Shown here piece by piece: positions 6,611-13,822 of a DNA stretch of 17,623 nucleotides. The stretch covers positions 1-17,623 of the forward strand of contig JAATGK010000453.1 in assembly GCA_015654715.1 (NCBI GenBank), given 5' to 3'. Source of the stretch: Alphaproteobacteria bacterium (GTDB lineage: Bacteria; Pseudomonadota; Alphaproteobacteria; Micropepsales; Micropepsaceae). The notes under the pieces were generated by a model. It was given only the letters and a program-made list of their open reading frames with translations. It searched no databases and had not been told where the DNA came from. Position numbers and translations under genes: made by a program. Position 1 is the first letter of the stretch. The number at the start of each line of letters is the position of its first letter.

Positions 6611-8145
6611 GGCATCCGGCCAAGCGATGCGCCCTTGGGGCTGCTCACCCGGTAAACGACGTAATGGGCGATCGCGATGCCATGGCGCTGGCGGTCGATG
6701 CGGGCGACCGGCGTCACCTCGGCAAAGGACTGGGCAACCAAAGCGTGCAGATCGCGGCGCTCCTCGGCGATGTAAAGGGCCGGTTCGGCGAAGGCGGCAG
6801 CGGTCAGCGGCGGCGAATTGGGCCAGCGCTCGTCCTCGCCCAAGCTGGCGACCGGGTACGGGCTGTAGAAGGCGAACCAGGCAGTGGAGGCGTAATCGGT
6901 GGTCAGGATCACCTCGGCGCCGGTAGCGGTTTTGAGAGCCCCGAGGTCTTCGACAACCTCGGGCATGCCGACCGCCAGCAGCCGGGCCAGCGGGTCCTTG
7001 CGGCCCATCGGAACGACGCCGAAGAGCGCCTGGGCATAACCGGCGACGACCAGCACGGCGGCAACCGGAATTGCCAGTCTGGCCGACCATTGCGCCAGCG
7101 GCCGGCGCCAGCCGGTCCAATCGGTGCGGGTGAAGGCATCGGCCGCGGCGATGGCCAGCGCCGGATAAAGGTAACACGGCCAATTGCCCTGCACCCGGTC
7201 GTGCAGCGCGTGAACGGCGAAATAAGCGAGCGACGGCCAAATCAGGCAGGCGATCAGGGCGCGGGCTTGGTCACGGCGGCGGGCGGCGCACAGCCCCATC
7301 ACGCCCAGCACCAGGGTGAACGGCGTCGCCAGCAAAGCCTGCGCCCCGACGAACTCGCCGAGGTATTTGAAGGTGAAGTGGTTTCCGGCGATGCGGCCGA
7401 ACTGGAAAGCGATGGTCACCCAGCCGTGATCGGCATTCCAGGCGATGTTGGGCGCGAACAGCGCCAAGGCGATGGCACCGCCGAGATAGGGCCAAGGCGA
7501 GACCAGCCAGCGCCGCAGCGGCGGCAAGGCGATCAGCCAGATCAGCACGCCCGCGCCCAGAAACAACGTCGAATATTTGGCGAGAAGACCCAGCCCGGCC
7601 GCGACGCCGACGGCGAGCCACCAACGGCCGTTACCGGTCGCGGCGACTTTGGCGAGGGTCCACAGCAAGGCGCTGGCGGTGAGAATCTGCGGCGTGTCCG
7701 GGGTGGCCGCCAGCATTTCCACCGTGACCATCAAGGTCAGATTGAACAGCAACGCGGCGCGGGGACCGGCGTCTTTATCCTTCAGCAGCAGGGCAGCGCT
7801 CTGCCACACGAACCAAGTGGCAAGGAGCGAGCTGAGAATGCCGGCGATGCGGACGCCGAAGGCGGTCTGGCCGAATAGCAGCGTGCCGGCGCGAATCAGC
7901 CAGGCGATGGCCGGGGGATGGTCGAAATAGCCGGCCGCAAGGTGGCGCGACCACAGCCAATAATAGGCTTCATCGGCCGACAGCGGCAGCACGGCGCCCG
8001 CGATCAGCCGCACGGCGCCCAACAAAACCAGCGCCGCCAGAAACCGGTTTTTGCGGATTACCTGGTGCGCCAGATGAACATGCTCGACATGGCGTAATTC
8101 CACAGCACGCCCACAACCGATCCCGCGAGGCCGGCAACCAACCAT
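6607..8145 (-). CDS. GT39/ArnT-like integral membrane glycosyltransferase (PMT_2 superfamily)
   Basis: The 512-aa frame encodes a polytopic GT-C protein with many hydrophobic segments. The first periplasmic loop has the hallmark SADEAYYWLWSRHLAAGYFD followed by HPP (residues 56-78), where Asp58-Glu59 is the metal-binding/catalytic pair of this superfamily. A less hydrophobic C-terminal region follows after about residue 380. Such enzymes move a sugar from a polyprenyl-phosphate donor to an acceptor on the outer face of the inner membrane (lipid A, glycan or protein). The upstream GT2-GtrA gene, which it overlaps, would supply the donor. The start is uncertain. ATG 8145 gives an 88-bp overlap; GTG 8103 gives 46 bp. 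Neither has a convincing ribosome site, and the conserved part begins only around residue 34 (RFLAALVLLGAVRL), so the true start may be nearer the end of the upstream gene. The acceptor is unknown. Confidence 0.85.
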   Translation of the reverse strand: MVGCRPRGIGCGRAVELRHVEHVHLAHQVIRKNRFLAALVLLGAVRLIAGAVLPLSADEAYYWLWSRHLAAGYFDHPPAIAWLIRAGTLLFGQTAFGVRIAGILSSLLATWFVWQSAALLLKDKDAGPRAALLFNLTLMVTVEMLAATPDTPQILTASALLWTLAKVAATGNGRWWLAVGVAAGLGLLAKYSTLFLGAGVLIWLIALPPLRRWLVSPWPYLGGAIALALFAPNIAWNADHGWVTIAFQFGRIAGNHFTFKYLGEFVGAQALLATPFTLVLGVMGLCAARRRDQARALIACLIWPSLAYFAVHALHDRVQGNWPCYLYPALAIAAADAFTRTDWTGWRRPLAQWSARLAIPVAAVLVVAGYAQALFGVVPMGRKDPLARLLAVGMPEVVEDLGALKTATGAEVILTTDYASTAWFAFYSPYPVASLGEDERWPNSPPLTAAAFAEPALYIAEERRDLHALVAQSFAEVTPVARIDRQRHGIAIAHYVVYRVSSPKGASLGRMP

Positions 8146-9188
8146 GTTTCATGATGGACGTAAAGCTGCGAGGCGAGCCCGATATCGGTTACCGCCCCGA
8201 TGGCGCCGAAGATGCTAAAGCCGATGAAGCCGCGGATCAATCCGAGACCCTTCAGGCGGCGGTCGCGATAGGTGAAGTTGTTGTTGAGCAGGAAGTTCCA
8301 CAGCATCGCGACGCCAGTGGCGACCGTTTTGGCCCATTCGAAACCCGCTGCCGGAGACAGCACCATGGCGAGATTGAGAATCGCAAGATTGATCGCCACA
8401 CCGGTGGCCCCGACGATGGCAAAGAAGATGAAGCGCGGATCGACGAGGCCGTGGGTCAGCTTCGACAGTACCAGGCCGAGGAACTCGACGCCGATCTGCA
8501 TGTTGAATTTCGATTCGCCTTCAAAGCGCGCGCCGAAAGAATAGGGCTGTTCGGCGATCCTGAGGCCTTCGCTGGCGGTGGCGATGTCGAGCAGGATCTT
8601 GAAGCCCACCGGCGACAGGCGCGGCGCCATTTCATCGAAGGTCTCGCGGCGCATCATGAAGAAGCCGCTCATCGGATCCGAAAGTTCGGTGCCCAACACC
8701 TTCTGGGTGATTTTGGTGGCCAGCCGGCTGATTTTCGAGCGCGCCGCGCTGAACGAACCGGCATCGCCGCCTTCGACATAACGGGTGGCGCCGACGAGGT
8801 CGTATTCGCCCGATTGCAATTTGGCGAGCATCGCCGGCAGCACGGTCTCGTCGTGCTGCAAATCGGCGTCCATCACGGCGACATAGGGGGCGGCCGACGA
8901 CAGAATACCTTCGATGCAGGCCCCGGCGAGGCCGCGGCGTCCAACCCGGCGCAAGCACCGCACACGCGGATCGGTGCGCGCGATGTTCTTCACCGCATCG
9001 GCGGTACCGTCCGGCGAATTGTCGTCGACATAAACGGCTTCCCAACGGATGCCCTTGAGCGTCGCATCAAGTCGCCGGATCAATTCCGTGACGTTGCCGC
9101 GCTCGTTGTAGGTCGGGATGACGACGGAGAGTTGCACGTCCTGCCCCACGCTAGGGGCGGACTTGGAATCGGCGCTGGCGAAAGTCAT
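8058..9188 (-). CDS. GT2 polyprenyl-phosphate glycosyltransferase fused to GtrA-like membrane domain
   Basis: I set the start at the ATG 9186-9188 because AGGTGGGA lies 3 bases upstream of it; a longer frame exists to 9224. The product is 376 aa. Residues about 20-245 are a dolichol-phosphate-mannose-synthase-type GT2 domain: SVVIPTYNERGNV (21-33), DDNSPDGT (55-62), MDADLQHDE (106-114), RYVEGG (136-141), DPMSGFFMMRR (171-181). Residues about 253-374 form a GtrA-like domain with about four membrane helices and the typical NFLLNNNFTYRDR stretch (298-310). The enzyme should transfer a hexose from a nucleotide sugar to undecaprenyl phosphate in the cytoplasm, with the GtrA part anchoring it or helping flip the product. 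The GT39 gene starts inside its 3' end, which implies translational coupling and joint function. The transferred sugar cannot be read from sequence. Confidence 0.9.
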   Translation of the reverse strand: MTFASADSKSAPSVGQDVQLSVVIPTYNERGNVTELIRRLDATLKGIRWEAVYVDDNSPDGTADAVKNIARTDPRVRCLRRVGRRGLAGACIEGILSSAAPYVAVMDADLQHDETVLPAMLAKLQSGEYDLVGATRYVEGGDAGSFSAARSKISRLATKITQKVLGTELSDPMSGFFMMRRETFDEMAPRLSPVGFKILLDIATASEGLRIAEQPYSFGARFEGESKFNMQIGVEFLGLVLSKLTHGLVDPRFIFFAIVGATGVAINLAILNLAMVLSPAAGFEWAKTVATGVAMLWNFLLNNNFTYRDRRLKGLGLIRGFIGFSIFGAIGAVTDIGLASQLYVHHETWLVAGLAGSVVGVLWNYAMSSMFIWRTR

Positions 9189-9270
9189 GGGTCCCACCTT
9201 TAAGGGGCGGGTTAGTGGGCGCACCGCACGGCAACGTCAAGTGTTCGCCAGCCGCAGCCGATGCCCTCAA

Positions 9271-9300
9271 ATTATTGGCGTCATATCAGTATGTTAGCAA
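9271..9300 (-). promoter_or_regulatory. Candidate promoter for the GT2-GtrA/GT39 genes
   Basis: On the minus strand TTGCTA (9295-9300) and AATAAT (9271-9276) are 18 bases apart, in the AT-richest part of the 220-bp divergent gap (9189-9408). The -10 matches TATAAT at 5 of 6 positions and the -35 matches TTGACA at 4 of 6. Transcription would begin near 9264, leaving a leader of about 75 bases. For the divergent cfa gene I see only a weak TATAAA-like element at 9368-9373. A GCGAC-N6-GTCGC inverted repeat sits at 9311-9326. Confidence 0.3.
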
Positions 9301-9408
9301 AGATTACCGTGCGACAAAAACGTCGCGGGAGCCGGTAATTTGGTTTCCGGTGCCACGGCCCGGGCGCTATAAAGGAGCGGCGGAACGTCACGCCATACGG
9401 GGGGTTAC

Positions 9409-10584
9409 ATGCTGTCGATCACCAATTCGTTCGTTGAAAAGCGCTGGTACGACGTTCTGTCCCGGCTGCACTGCGGGACCCTGACATTCGTCGCCCCGAA
9501 CGGCGAGGTTCACATTGCCAAAGGCGCCCTGCCCGGACCGTTGGCAATGTTCGCGATTCACGATTGGAGTGTGCTGCGCCATATCGTGCAGCGCGGCGAT
9601 GTTGCGCTCGGCGAGGACTATATCGACGGCGCCTGGGATACCGACGACATCGAAAAGCTGGTTCAGCTCTTCCTGCTCAACATGGATGCGCTCGGCGATC
9701 TCGCCCATGGCGGCCTGTTCGGCCGGATGGCGCTCGTCATCAGCGACCGCTTCATGCGGCGCAATTCGATTGCGGGCGCCAGGCGCAACATCGAAGCCCA
9801 TTACGACGTCGGCAACGAGTTCTATGCGCTATGGCTTGATCGGAGCATGACCTATTCCTCGGGCCTGTTCGGCGAAACCGCGGCGAGTCTGGAGCACGCC
9901 CAAAGCAACAAATACGAACGCATCCTGCAGCGCATCGCCGGATGCGGGCGATCGGTCCTCGAGATCGGCTGCGGCTGGGGCGGATTTGCCGAAAAAGCTG
10001 TGGCGGCGGGGCGCGATGTGACCGGCCTCACCATATCGCCGTCGCAATACCGCTTTGCCACCGAACGCCTCAAAGGCGCGGCCGATATTCTGCTCGAAGA
10101 CTATCGCAAAACCAAAGGCGTGTTCGACAGCATCGTCTCGATCGAGATGTTCGAGGCCGTGGGCGAGCAATATTGGCCGGCCTATTTCCACACCATTGCC
10201 GAACGGCTGAAGCGCGGCGGACGGGCGCTGGTCCAGACCATCACCGTACGCGACGATCTGTTCCAGGATTACCGGCTGCGCAGCGATTTCATCCGCCACT
10301 ACGTTTTTCCCGGCGGCATGCTGCCGTCGCTGCAACGCTTCTGCGAAGAAGCCGAACGGGCGGGCCTCAAGGTGGCGGACCAGTTCGCTTTCGGCAAGGA
10401 CTACGCCAAGACCTTGCGCGAATGGTCGGGGCGCATGATGGATCATACCGCCGAAATCAAGGCCATGGGCCACGACGACCGCTTCCTGCGCAACTGGCAG
10501 TTTTACCTCAATATCTGCGCCGCCGCGTTCCAGGTCGGGCGTACCGATGTGGTCCAGGTTGAGCTCGTGCACGCCGGTGCTTGA
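9409..10584 (+). CDS. cfa: Cyclopropane-fatty-acyl-phospholipid synthase
   Basis: The enzyme uses S-adenosylmethionine to add a methylene bridge across cis double bonds of membrane phospholipid acyl chains, typically in stationary phase or under acid or other stress. The 391-aa length is usual. An N-terminal lipid-binding region (about 1-110) precedes the catalytic domain. AHYDVGNEFYALWLDRSMTY (131-150), then SSG, is the family signature. VLEIGCGWGGFAE (183-195) is the SAM-binding glycine loop. SIEMFEAVGEQYW (244-256) and the C-terminal NWQFYLNICAAAF are further family motifs. No motif is missing. ATG 9409 follows a G-rich run (9399-9404) that may act as a weak ribosome site. The gene diverges from the GT2-GtrA gene across a 220-bp gap and is followed by a hairpin that may end its transcript. 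Confidence 0.95.
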   Translation: MLSITNSFVEKRWYDVLSRLHCGTLTFVAPNGEVHIAKGALPGPLAMFAIHDWSVLRHIVQRGDVALGEDYIDGAWDTDDIEKLVQLFLLNMDALGDLAHGGLFGRMALVISDRFMRRNSIAGARRNIEAHYDVGNEFYALWLDRSMTYSSGLFGETAASLEHAQSNKYERILQRIAGCGRSVLEIGCGWGGFAEKAVAAGRDVTGLTISPSQYRFATERLKGAADILLEDYRKTKGVFDSIVSIEMFEAVGEQYWPAYFHTIAERLKRGGRALVQTITVRDDLFQDYRLRSDFIRHYVFPGGMLPSLQRFCEEAERAGLKVADQFAFGKDYAKTLREWSGRMMDHTAEIKAMGHDDRFLRNWQFYLNICAAAFQVGRTDVVQVELVHAGA

Positions 10585-10647
10585 TTTGTCTGATTACCGG
10601 TTCAGAGGCTTCTCCGTCGCACTGTGACGGGCCATCCTGAACGTGCT

Positions 10648-10694
10648 AGAGCATTTCACCGTTTCACCGAAACGATGAAACGCTCTCGATTTTT
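10648..10694 (+). terminator. Long palindrome with T-run after cfa
   Basis: Arms of 18 bases (10648-10665 and 10669-10686, the second being GAAACGATGAAACGCTCT) pair with two mismatches around a 3-base loop. Five Ts follow at 10690-10694, only a few bases after the stem. The hairpin begins 64 bases after the cfa stop, so it could act as a rho-independent terminator. The wording AGAGC-TTTCA-CGTTTC also looks like a dispersed alphaproteobacterial palindromic repeat, and it adjoins two other repeats. Confidence 0.5.
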
Positions 10695-10702
10695 AGTTTG
10701 GC

Positions 10703-10746
10703 GCGCTTTCGGACGGAAAACCGGTTTCCACTTTTCCTGAAAGCGC
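10703..10746 (+). repeat. Palindromic intergenic repeat, copy 2
   Basis: This 44-base core is identical to copy 3 (10764-10807) and differs by one base from copy 1 (1160-1203). GCGCTTTC and GAAAGCGC form the outer stem, and GGAAAACCGGTTTCC is the inner palindrome. Copies 2 and 3 are in the same orientation with a 61-bp period, in the 273-bp gap between cfa and the first GT-C-like gene, which holds no gene. Confidence 0.85.
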
Positions 10747-10763
10747 GAGAGTCTCTGTTTGTC

Positions 10764-10807
10764 GCGCTTTCGGACGGAAAACCGGTTTCCACTTTTCCTG
10801 AAAGCGC
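10764..10807 (+). repeat. Palindromic intergenic repeat, copy 3
   Basis: This is the second unit of the tandem pair; its last base is 50 bases before the start of the next gene. The 17 bases separating the two cores (10747-10763) include GAGAGTCTCTG, itself partly palindromic. Being directly upstream of a coding region, this copy could form a hairpin in the leader of that transcript. Confidence 0.85.
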
Positions 10808-10857
10808 TCTATTAGGGCGTTTCCGGCTTTTTGCGCCGGTGGGGACCCATAGCGCTC

Positions 10858-12408
10858 ATGCAAGCATCGCGTCACTGGCCAGTCGCCGTCTTGGGGCTGC
10901 TCACAGCTCTTTTCATTCTTCCGTTGTGGTGGGTGAGTTCGCCCGCCATGCCGGACTATCCGGCGCATCTGGCCGGATTCCATCTCATCCGTAGCGGCGC
11001 CGAGGCGTCGCCGTTCTACACCATTCATTGGCGGCTGCTGCCCAATCTCGGCGCCGACATTCTGGTGCCGCTGTTGGCTGCCGTGCTGCCGCTCGAAGTC
11101 GCCGTGAAACTGTTCCTCAGTATCGCGGTCTTGATGTGGGTGACGGGCGCCGCTCTCATTCAGCGCGCGATAACTGGACGCATCGGCGTCGCACCCTTGG
11201 CTGGCGCGCTCTTTACGGTTAACGCAAATTTCACCTGGGGCTTTCTCAACTACACCTTCGCCTCCGGGCTCGCCTTCGTGCTCTTCGCGGCCTGGATCGC
11301 AACACGCGGCAAGCGTTCGCCGCTGGTGCTGGCGGGATTCATGGTGGCGGCGTTCGCGCTCTATGTCTGCCATCTGTTCGGCGCCTGCGTGCTGGCGGCG
11401 CTGATCGGCATGTACGAAATCTCGGCGGGGTTGCGCGCCCGGCCGTTCGATCTCGCCGCGCTGGGCAAGCGCGTGCTGACCGTGTTCGTGATCTTCCTGC
11501 CGGAAGCGTTATTGGTGCTGTTCTTCAAATCGGCCGGCGGCGAGGGCGGCGGCGTCGAATTCAATTATGGCGACACGATCGGCGACCGTTTCGGCAGCGC
11601 CGCGCAATGGGCGTTTTCCGATCCGGCCTATCTCGTCATCGGCGGGCTCTCGATTCTGATCCTGGCGGGTCTGGCCTATGGCAAGTTGCGGCTGCATCCG
11701 GCGATGAAGCTCTTGGTGCTGGTCATGGCGACGCTGACGCTGATCGCGCCGGAATGGGCGCTGGGCGGCTGGGGCGTCGACATGCGCCTGCCGCCGGTTT
11801 TGGGTGTCATCGTCTTCGCCAGCCTCGAACTCAGGGTCGACAAGCGGCTCGCCGCGGCATTCGGCACCCTCGTCGTGGTGATTGCCGCCGTCAATGCCGC
11901 AACCTTGATCATCGACTGGTCTGCCAAGAATCGTCAGTACAGGGAATTCCGCACCGCCATCGCCGACATCCCCAAGGGCTCGAAGATCTTCACCGTGCTC
12001 GACGGCGATGCCTTGAACGACACCTCCGACCCGCCTTATTGGCACATGGCGGAATTCGCCATCGTCGATCGCGGCGCCTTCACGCCCTTGATGTTCGCCA
12101 CCAAAGGTCAGCACGTCGTCGAACTCAAGGCGCCTTACGACAAGCTGGCCGCCGCCACGGCGCAACAAGGCTCGCCGCCCGACGCGACGGAACTGGCCAA
12201 TCTGGCGCTCGGCCGCTCCGCCGACGACAAGGACATCGACGAGGTGTTTCCGTACCTCAAGTTCTTCCAGTGCCGCTTCGATTATGCCGTGGTGATCCAC
12301 GGCGGCGGCGACCAGGCGGATGTGCCGGCGTTCATGCACCTCGCCTATGCCGGCAGCTTCTTCTCGCTTTATAAGATACGACCCACCGGGCTTTGCACCA
12401 CGCTATGA
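10858..12408 (+). CDS. Polytopic membrane protein, GT-C glycosyltransferase-like
   Basis: I do not recognise a named family. ATG 10858 gives 516 aa; an in-frame TTG at 10831 would add nine residues but lies next to the repeats. About ten hydrophobic helices run from residue 8 to about 352, followed by a soluble C-terminal domain (about 355-516). The first loop after helix 1 has SSPAMPDYPAHLAGFHLIRS (27-46), with Asp33 where GT-C glycosyltransferases carry an acidic catalytic residue. Helix packing with a C-terminal extracytoplasmic domain is also GT-C-like. The next gene starts inside this stop codon (ATGA), so the two are surely co-translated and probably work together. A role in lipid-linked sugar transfer during surface glycan assembly is inference. 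No signal peptide separate from helix 1 is seen. Confidence 0.75.
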   Translation: MQASRHWPVAVLGLLTALFILPLWWVSSPAMPDYPAHLAGFHLIRSGAEASPFYTIHWRLLPNLGADILVPLLAAVLPLEVAVKLFLSIAVLMWVTGAALIQRAITGRIGVAPLAGALFTVNANFTWGFLNYTFASGLAFVLFAAWIATRGKRSPLVLAGFMVAAFALYVCHLFGACVLAALIGMYEISAGLRARPFDLAALGKRVLTVFVIFLPEALLVLFFKSAGGEGGGVEFNYGDTIGDRFGSAAQWAFSDPAYLVIGGLSILILAGLAYGKLRLHPAMKLLVLVMATLTLIAPEWALGGWGVDMRLPPVLGVIVFASLELRVDKRLAAAFGTLVVVIAAVNAATLIIDWSAKNRQYREFRTAIADIPKGSKIFTVLDGDALNDTSDPPYWHMAEFAIVDRGAFTPLMFATKGQHVVELKAPYDKLAAATAQQGSPPDATELANLALGRSADDKDIDEVFPYLKFFQCRFDYAVVIHGGGDQADVPAFMHLAYAGSFFSLYKIRPTGLCTTL

Positions 12409-13802
12409 CGAAGCCGACGCCGCGCCTCGCACTGGTCGCCGTTCTGACCCTTCTGGGTCTGCTTTGTGCGATAGCGCTGTGGCGGGTGGTGACGGTACTC
12501 GGCCTCACGATGGCGTTCGATCCCAACGAGGGTTGGAACGCTTATCACACCGCCGCCCTGATGCGCGGCCAGGCGCTTTATCCCGGGCACGCCGCTTATC
12601 TGGTCAACAATTATCCGCCGCTGTCGTTCTATGTCGTCGGCGTGGTTGGCCTTATCGTCGGCGACAACATCGTGGCGGGACGGCTGGTATCGCTGCTCGC
12701 TGTCGCGGCGATCGCGCTGGCGATGACGATCCTGGCGCGGCGGCAAGGTGCGGACCGTGCGGTGTGCGTGTTGCCGGCGCTGTGGTTTCTCGCCGGATTG
12801 CTGGTCACCACCGACTATGTCGGCATGGACGATCCGCAGCTGCTGGCGCATGCCGTATCGATCGCAGGCCTTTTGGTTCTGACGCAAAAACCTTCGTCGC
12901 GTACTGGTGTTGCGGCTGCGGCGCTGCTGTTCGTCGCCGCGTTCTTCGTCAAGCACAATGTCGTGGCGCTGCCGGTTGCCGCGTTCCTGTGGCTGCTGCT
13001 TGACAATCGCAAGCGCGCTTTCGAACTTGCCGCGTTCGGCGCGCTGTTCCTGGTCGTCGGACTGATCGCGTTCCGGCTGGCATATGGCGTGAGTTTGCTC
13101 GCTGTGGTGGCGACGGCGCGGCTCTATTCGGTGGACCAGCTTGTCGCCGCGCTGCTGCACTGGCTTTACTGGACGGGCTTCGCCATCCTCGCGCTCGCCG
13201 TTCTGACATGGGTCAGGCCGCGCAACGCCGCGGTTCGCTTCGCAGCAATTTATGCTGCGGTCGCGATCGCCATCGGCAGCTATTTTCTCGGCGGCGCCGG
13301 CGTCGATCCGAATGTGATGTTCGACGCCGACATCGCCCTCGGCCTGTCGCTGGCCTTGGTGGTACAGCGCATCGCCGGCTGGATGCGGCCTGCCGCTGCG
13401 CTGGTGTTGGCGGCGCCGCTGCTTTTCACCGCTGCGACCGACAAGGAATGGCAGGCGGTCTATCTCGATTTTCATGCTGTGGCTGAGGAGTCGTTCATCG
13501 CGCGCGGCGACATCGCCTTCATGGCGGCGCACAAAGGCCCGGGCCTCTGCGAAATGCTGGCGTTCTGTTACTGGGCCGGCAAGCCGCCGGCGGTCGACAT
13601 GTTCAATGTCGGCCAGCAGTTCGAGACCGGCAGCCGAAGTGACGCCGAGGTGGTGCGCGACGTCGCCGCCAAACGCTATGCGGTGATCCAATTCGATCCC
13701 GGCGAGCCTTATGCCCTGGGCGAGAACGTCGCCAATGCGGTGATGCGGTCTTATCGTCTGCATCACAGCGACGATTTCGGGACCTTCTACGTCCCGAAGT
13801 AA
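12405..13802 (+). CDS. GT-C-family integral membrane glycosyltransferase (putative)
   Basis: ATG 12405 overlaps the previous stop as ATGA, which I prefer to the TTG four codons earlier. The 465-aa product has a first helix at about 7-33, then a loop with DPNEGWNAYHTAALM (39-53) and NNYPPLSFYVVG (68-79). An acidic D/E pair followed about 30 residues later by YPP is the usual GT39/GT83-like GT-C pattern: the acidic residue is catalytic and the donor is a polyprenyl-phosphate sugar. Eight or more helices follow to about residue 345, then a soluble tail. A second acidic motif, DPNVMFDADIAL, lies at 303-314. Acceptor and sugar are unknown. It is convergent with the exopolysaccharide synthase fusion with only 20 bp between the two stops. 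Confidence 0.8.
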   Translation: MTKPTPRLALVAVLTLLGLLCAIALWRVVTVLGLTMAFDPNEGWNAYHTAALMRGQALYPGHAAYLVNNYPPLSFYVVGVVGLIVGDNIVAGRLVSLLAVAAIALAMTILARRQGADRAVCVLPALWFLAGLLVTTDYVGMDDPQLLAHAVSIAGLLVLTQKPSSRTGVAAAALLFVAAFFVKHNVVALPVAAFLWLLLDNRKRAFELAAFGALFLVVGLIAFRLAYGVSLLAVVATARLYSVDQLVAALLHWLYWTGFAILALAVLTWVRPRNAAVRFAAIYAAVAIAIGSYFLGGAGVDPNVMFDADIALGLSLALVVQRIAGWMRPAAALVLAAPLLFTAATDKEWQAVYLDFHAVAEESFIARGDIAFMAAHKGPGLCEMLAFCYWAGKPPAVDMFNVGQQFETGSRSDAEVVRDVAAKRYAVIQFDPGEPYALGENVANAVMRSYRLHHSDDFGTFYVPK

Positions 13803-13822
13803 CGCCGCTGGTCGCGTCACGC

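Noticed and set aside
6664..9203. Plus-strand frames of 404 and 350 codons opposite the GT39 and GT2-GtrA genes
   Set aside because: They have compositions typical of antisense shadows, and the minus-strand genes have strong motifs and a good ribosome site.
9189..9224. Upstream start for the GT2-GtrA protein
   Set aside because: The ATG ending at 9188 has AGGTGGGA just upstream, while the longer frame would translate through that ribosome site.
10648..10810. Possible CRISPR array
   Set aside because: There are only two tandem units with a 17-base spacing between cores, the repeats are nested hairpins, and a further copy sits 9.5 kb away; no cas gene is present.
10693..11373. Minus-strand open frame of 226 codons across the repeat cluster
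   Set aside because: Its C-terminal part is translated palindromic repeat and the rest is antisense to a membrane protein gene with clear hydrophobic helices.
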